A stretch of 64,000 nt of DNA from Notolepis coatsorum (taxonomy: Eukaryota; Chordata; Actinopteri; Aulopiformes; Paralepididae), in NCBI GenBank assembly GCA_963971535.1, contig OZ020588.1, positions 123,977,943-124,041,942 on the forward strand, given 5' to 3'. The translations under genes were made by a program, and so were the position numbers. This document shows, piece by piece, positions 62,674 through 64,000 of this stretch (within the stretch, counting starts at the first letter, position 1; each line of letters starts with the position of its first letter). The notes beneath the pieces are model-generated. The model saw only the letters and a program-made list of their open reading frames with translations. It was not told the DNA's origin and ran no database searches.

Positions 62674-63253
62674 CCTCTCAGTCATGTACCAGCCCCCTCT
62701 CAGTCATCTACAGTACCAGCCCCCTCTCAGTCATGTACCACAGCCCCCTCTCAGTCATGTATACCAGCCCCCCTCTCAGTCATGTTATATACCAGCCCCA
62801 TCTCAGTCATGTACCAGCCCCCCTCTCAGTCATGTACCACATGACTGGCGGGGGGGGGGGGGGGGGGTGCTTAGTAAGAGATGTGATTGGGCCAGCCCAG
62901 TGTCAGTCAGTAGCAATGGGCTGCTCGCGCAGCATAGTAGTGGGCCAAACATAAAAAAAAATATTATAATAATAATAATTCATTTTTTTTTATAAATATA
63001 TATATTTATCAAATTATAACGGCCCTAATATGGGTCAGCCCACCGGGAAAATGCCCGGTATGCCAGATGGTCAGTCCTGGCCTGCTGTCTGGCAGGAGTA
63101 AACGTTATTTTTGAAAACATCCTATGAGGCAACATCACATTTGTGCCCTGAAATATTCTGTAAATGAATCACTACTATCACCATAAACAGTCTTGTCAGG
63201 AATGTATGTATTTTCAAATCCCTCTGATAAACACTTGCATATTGTAAATACTA

Positions 63254-64000
63254 GTGCTGTCAGGCGATTAAAAAAATTAATCTAATTAATTACAGGATTT
63301 GTAATTAATTAATCTAATTAATCACATTTTAATCGCATAACCATTTTATGCCTGATATTCTATATTATATAATCATATTTCAAATTGCATGTGTCCGGAT
63401 GGCAGAATTCAGTACTGTATCTACAAAACCTTCTGTTTAATCATCTTCCATCTATTAATTTGCTTAGATTTTTCAGGTCTGGTCAATTTGAGCATGGTGT
63501 TATTCACAGTCAAAGATACAAAAAAAATTTATTGATATTCTCATTTGGTTCATTACAATTTACTCAAAATAAAATTTTCATTCAATCAATCACCGCGCAG
63601 ATTGATTGATTGAATGAAAATGTTATTAACAGATTGCAGAATGGGTACAATACAGTACGGCACACAATTGTTAAGGGGATGCAGACCAGGGTGCAACTTG
63701 CACCGTGCAATCCATTCTTTGTGGATCTAGCCCACAGTATTTCTGACACTGGGAATACATTCCCTGAGATAGATCTCCCTAGAATCAGATACCAAGAACA
63801 TGCAAATGGACCATATTAAAAAATAAAAAAGTCTGTAAATGTGTATTCTACATTATTATGGAATGAATGAGATACAAAAAAAATATTATTAAAAAAAAAA
63901 AAAAACTTTTTTTTTGTAATTAATTTTGAGTTAATTTTCATAACGCGATAATTTGCTGTGTAATTAATTAATCTAATTAACGCGATAAACTGACAGCCCT
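63254..64000. mobile_element. hAT MITE (GTGCTGTCAG family), right edge at window end
   Basis: Left end TAGTGCTGTCAGGCGATTAA and right end reading inward AGGGCTGTCAGTTTATCGCG are inverted. Subterminal TTAATCTAATTAA motifs occur on both sides. The duplicated target cannot be checked because the right flank is outside. A LINE L-B tail (63602-63665) is nested inside. Confidence 0.7.
63602..63665 (-). mobile_element. LINE L-B 3' tail fragment
   Basis: TGATTGATTGAATGAAAATG...TTAACAGATTGCAGAATGGGTAC matches the complement of the L-B tail near 17720-17770. Confidence 0.65.

Overview
This window is vertebrate nuclear DNA, almost certainly from a ray-finned (teleost) fish. The evidence is a spliced nicolin-1 gene with GT-AG introns, together with Rex1/CR1-like and L2 LINEs, tRNA-derived SINEs, hAT and TTAA-target DNA transposons, Tf1/sushi-type LTR retrotransposons and very long CA, TC and TA microsatellites. 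The microsatellite load resembles cod-like fishes, but that is only an impression. There are no bacterial operons, CRISPR arrays or rRNA genes.

Host gene. One host gene is clear: nicn1 (nicolin-1, tubulin polyglutamylase complex subunit), on the minus strand. Its six coding exons, all joined in phase 0, lie between 51583 (ATG) and 39550 (TAA) and give 219 residues. Its introns hold most of the mobile DNA between 39.6 and 51.4 kb. Intron 4 (334 bp) is almost entirely CA/TG repeat.

Layout. 0-2.2 kb: 5' LTR and open gag of a minus-strand Ty3/gypsy element (A), running off the left edge. 2.7-7.1 kb: Rex1-like LINE split by a TTAA MITE. 7.1-12.3 kb: mostly unassigned DNA plus a LINE tail and a hAT element with an 8-bp target duplication. 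12.3-13.8 kb: large foldback element carrying a SINE. 14.8-19.6 kb: LINE fragments and a hAT element with a decayed transposase. 19.8-26.2 kb: SINEs, LINE tails, microsatellites and some non-repetitive AT-rich DNA. 26.2-29.9 kb: complete LTR element (C) with an unfamiliar 870-codon ORF. 30-39 kb: microsatellites, a hAT MITE, an L2 fragment and tRNA-like heads. 39.5-51.6 kb: nicn1. 53.15-63.08 kb: a hAT element expanded to about 9.9 kb by nested insertions (LTR element B, a foldback, a LINE tail, a second hAT and minisatellites). 63.25-64 kb: a further hAT MITE cut by the window edge.

Most notable pattern. The three LTR elements A, B and C each have a primer-binding site complementary to the inferred first 10-12 nt of their own transcript, with a TATA-like box about 30 bp upstream. 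This is the self-priming arrangement known for Tf1/sushi elements. A and B differ by one base in this duplex, and the change is compensated on the other strand. Element C has its ORF start codon inside this site, and B and C lack recognisable gag-pol, so both look like parasites of an autonomous relative such as A.
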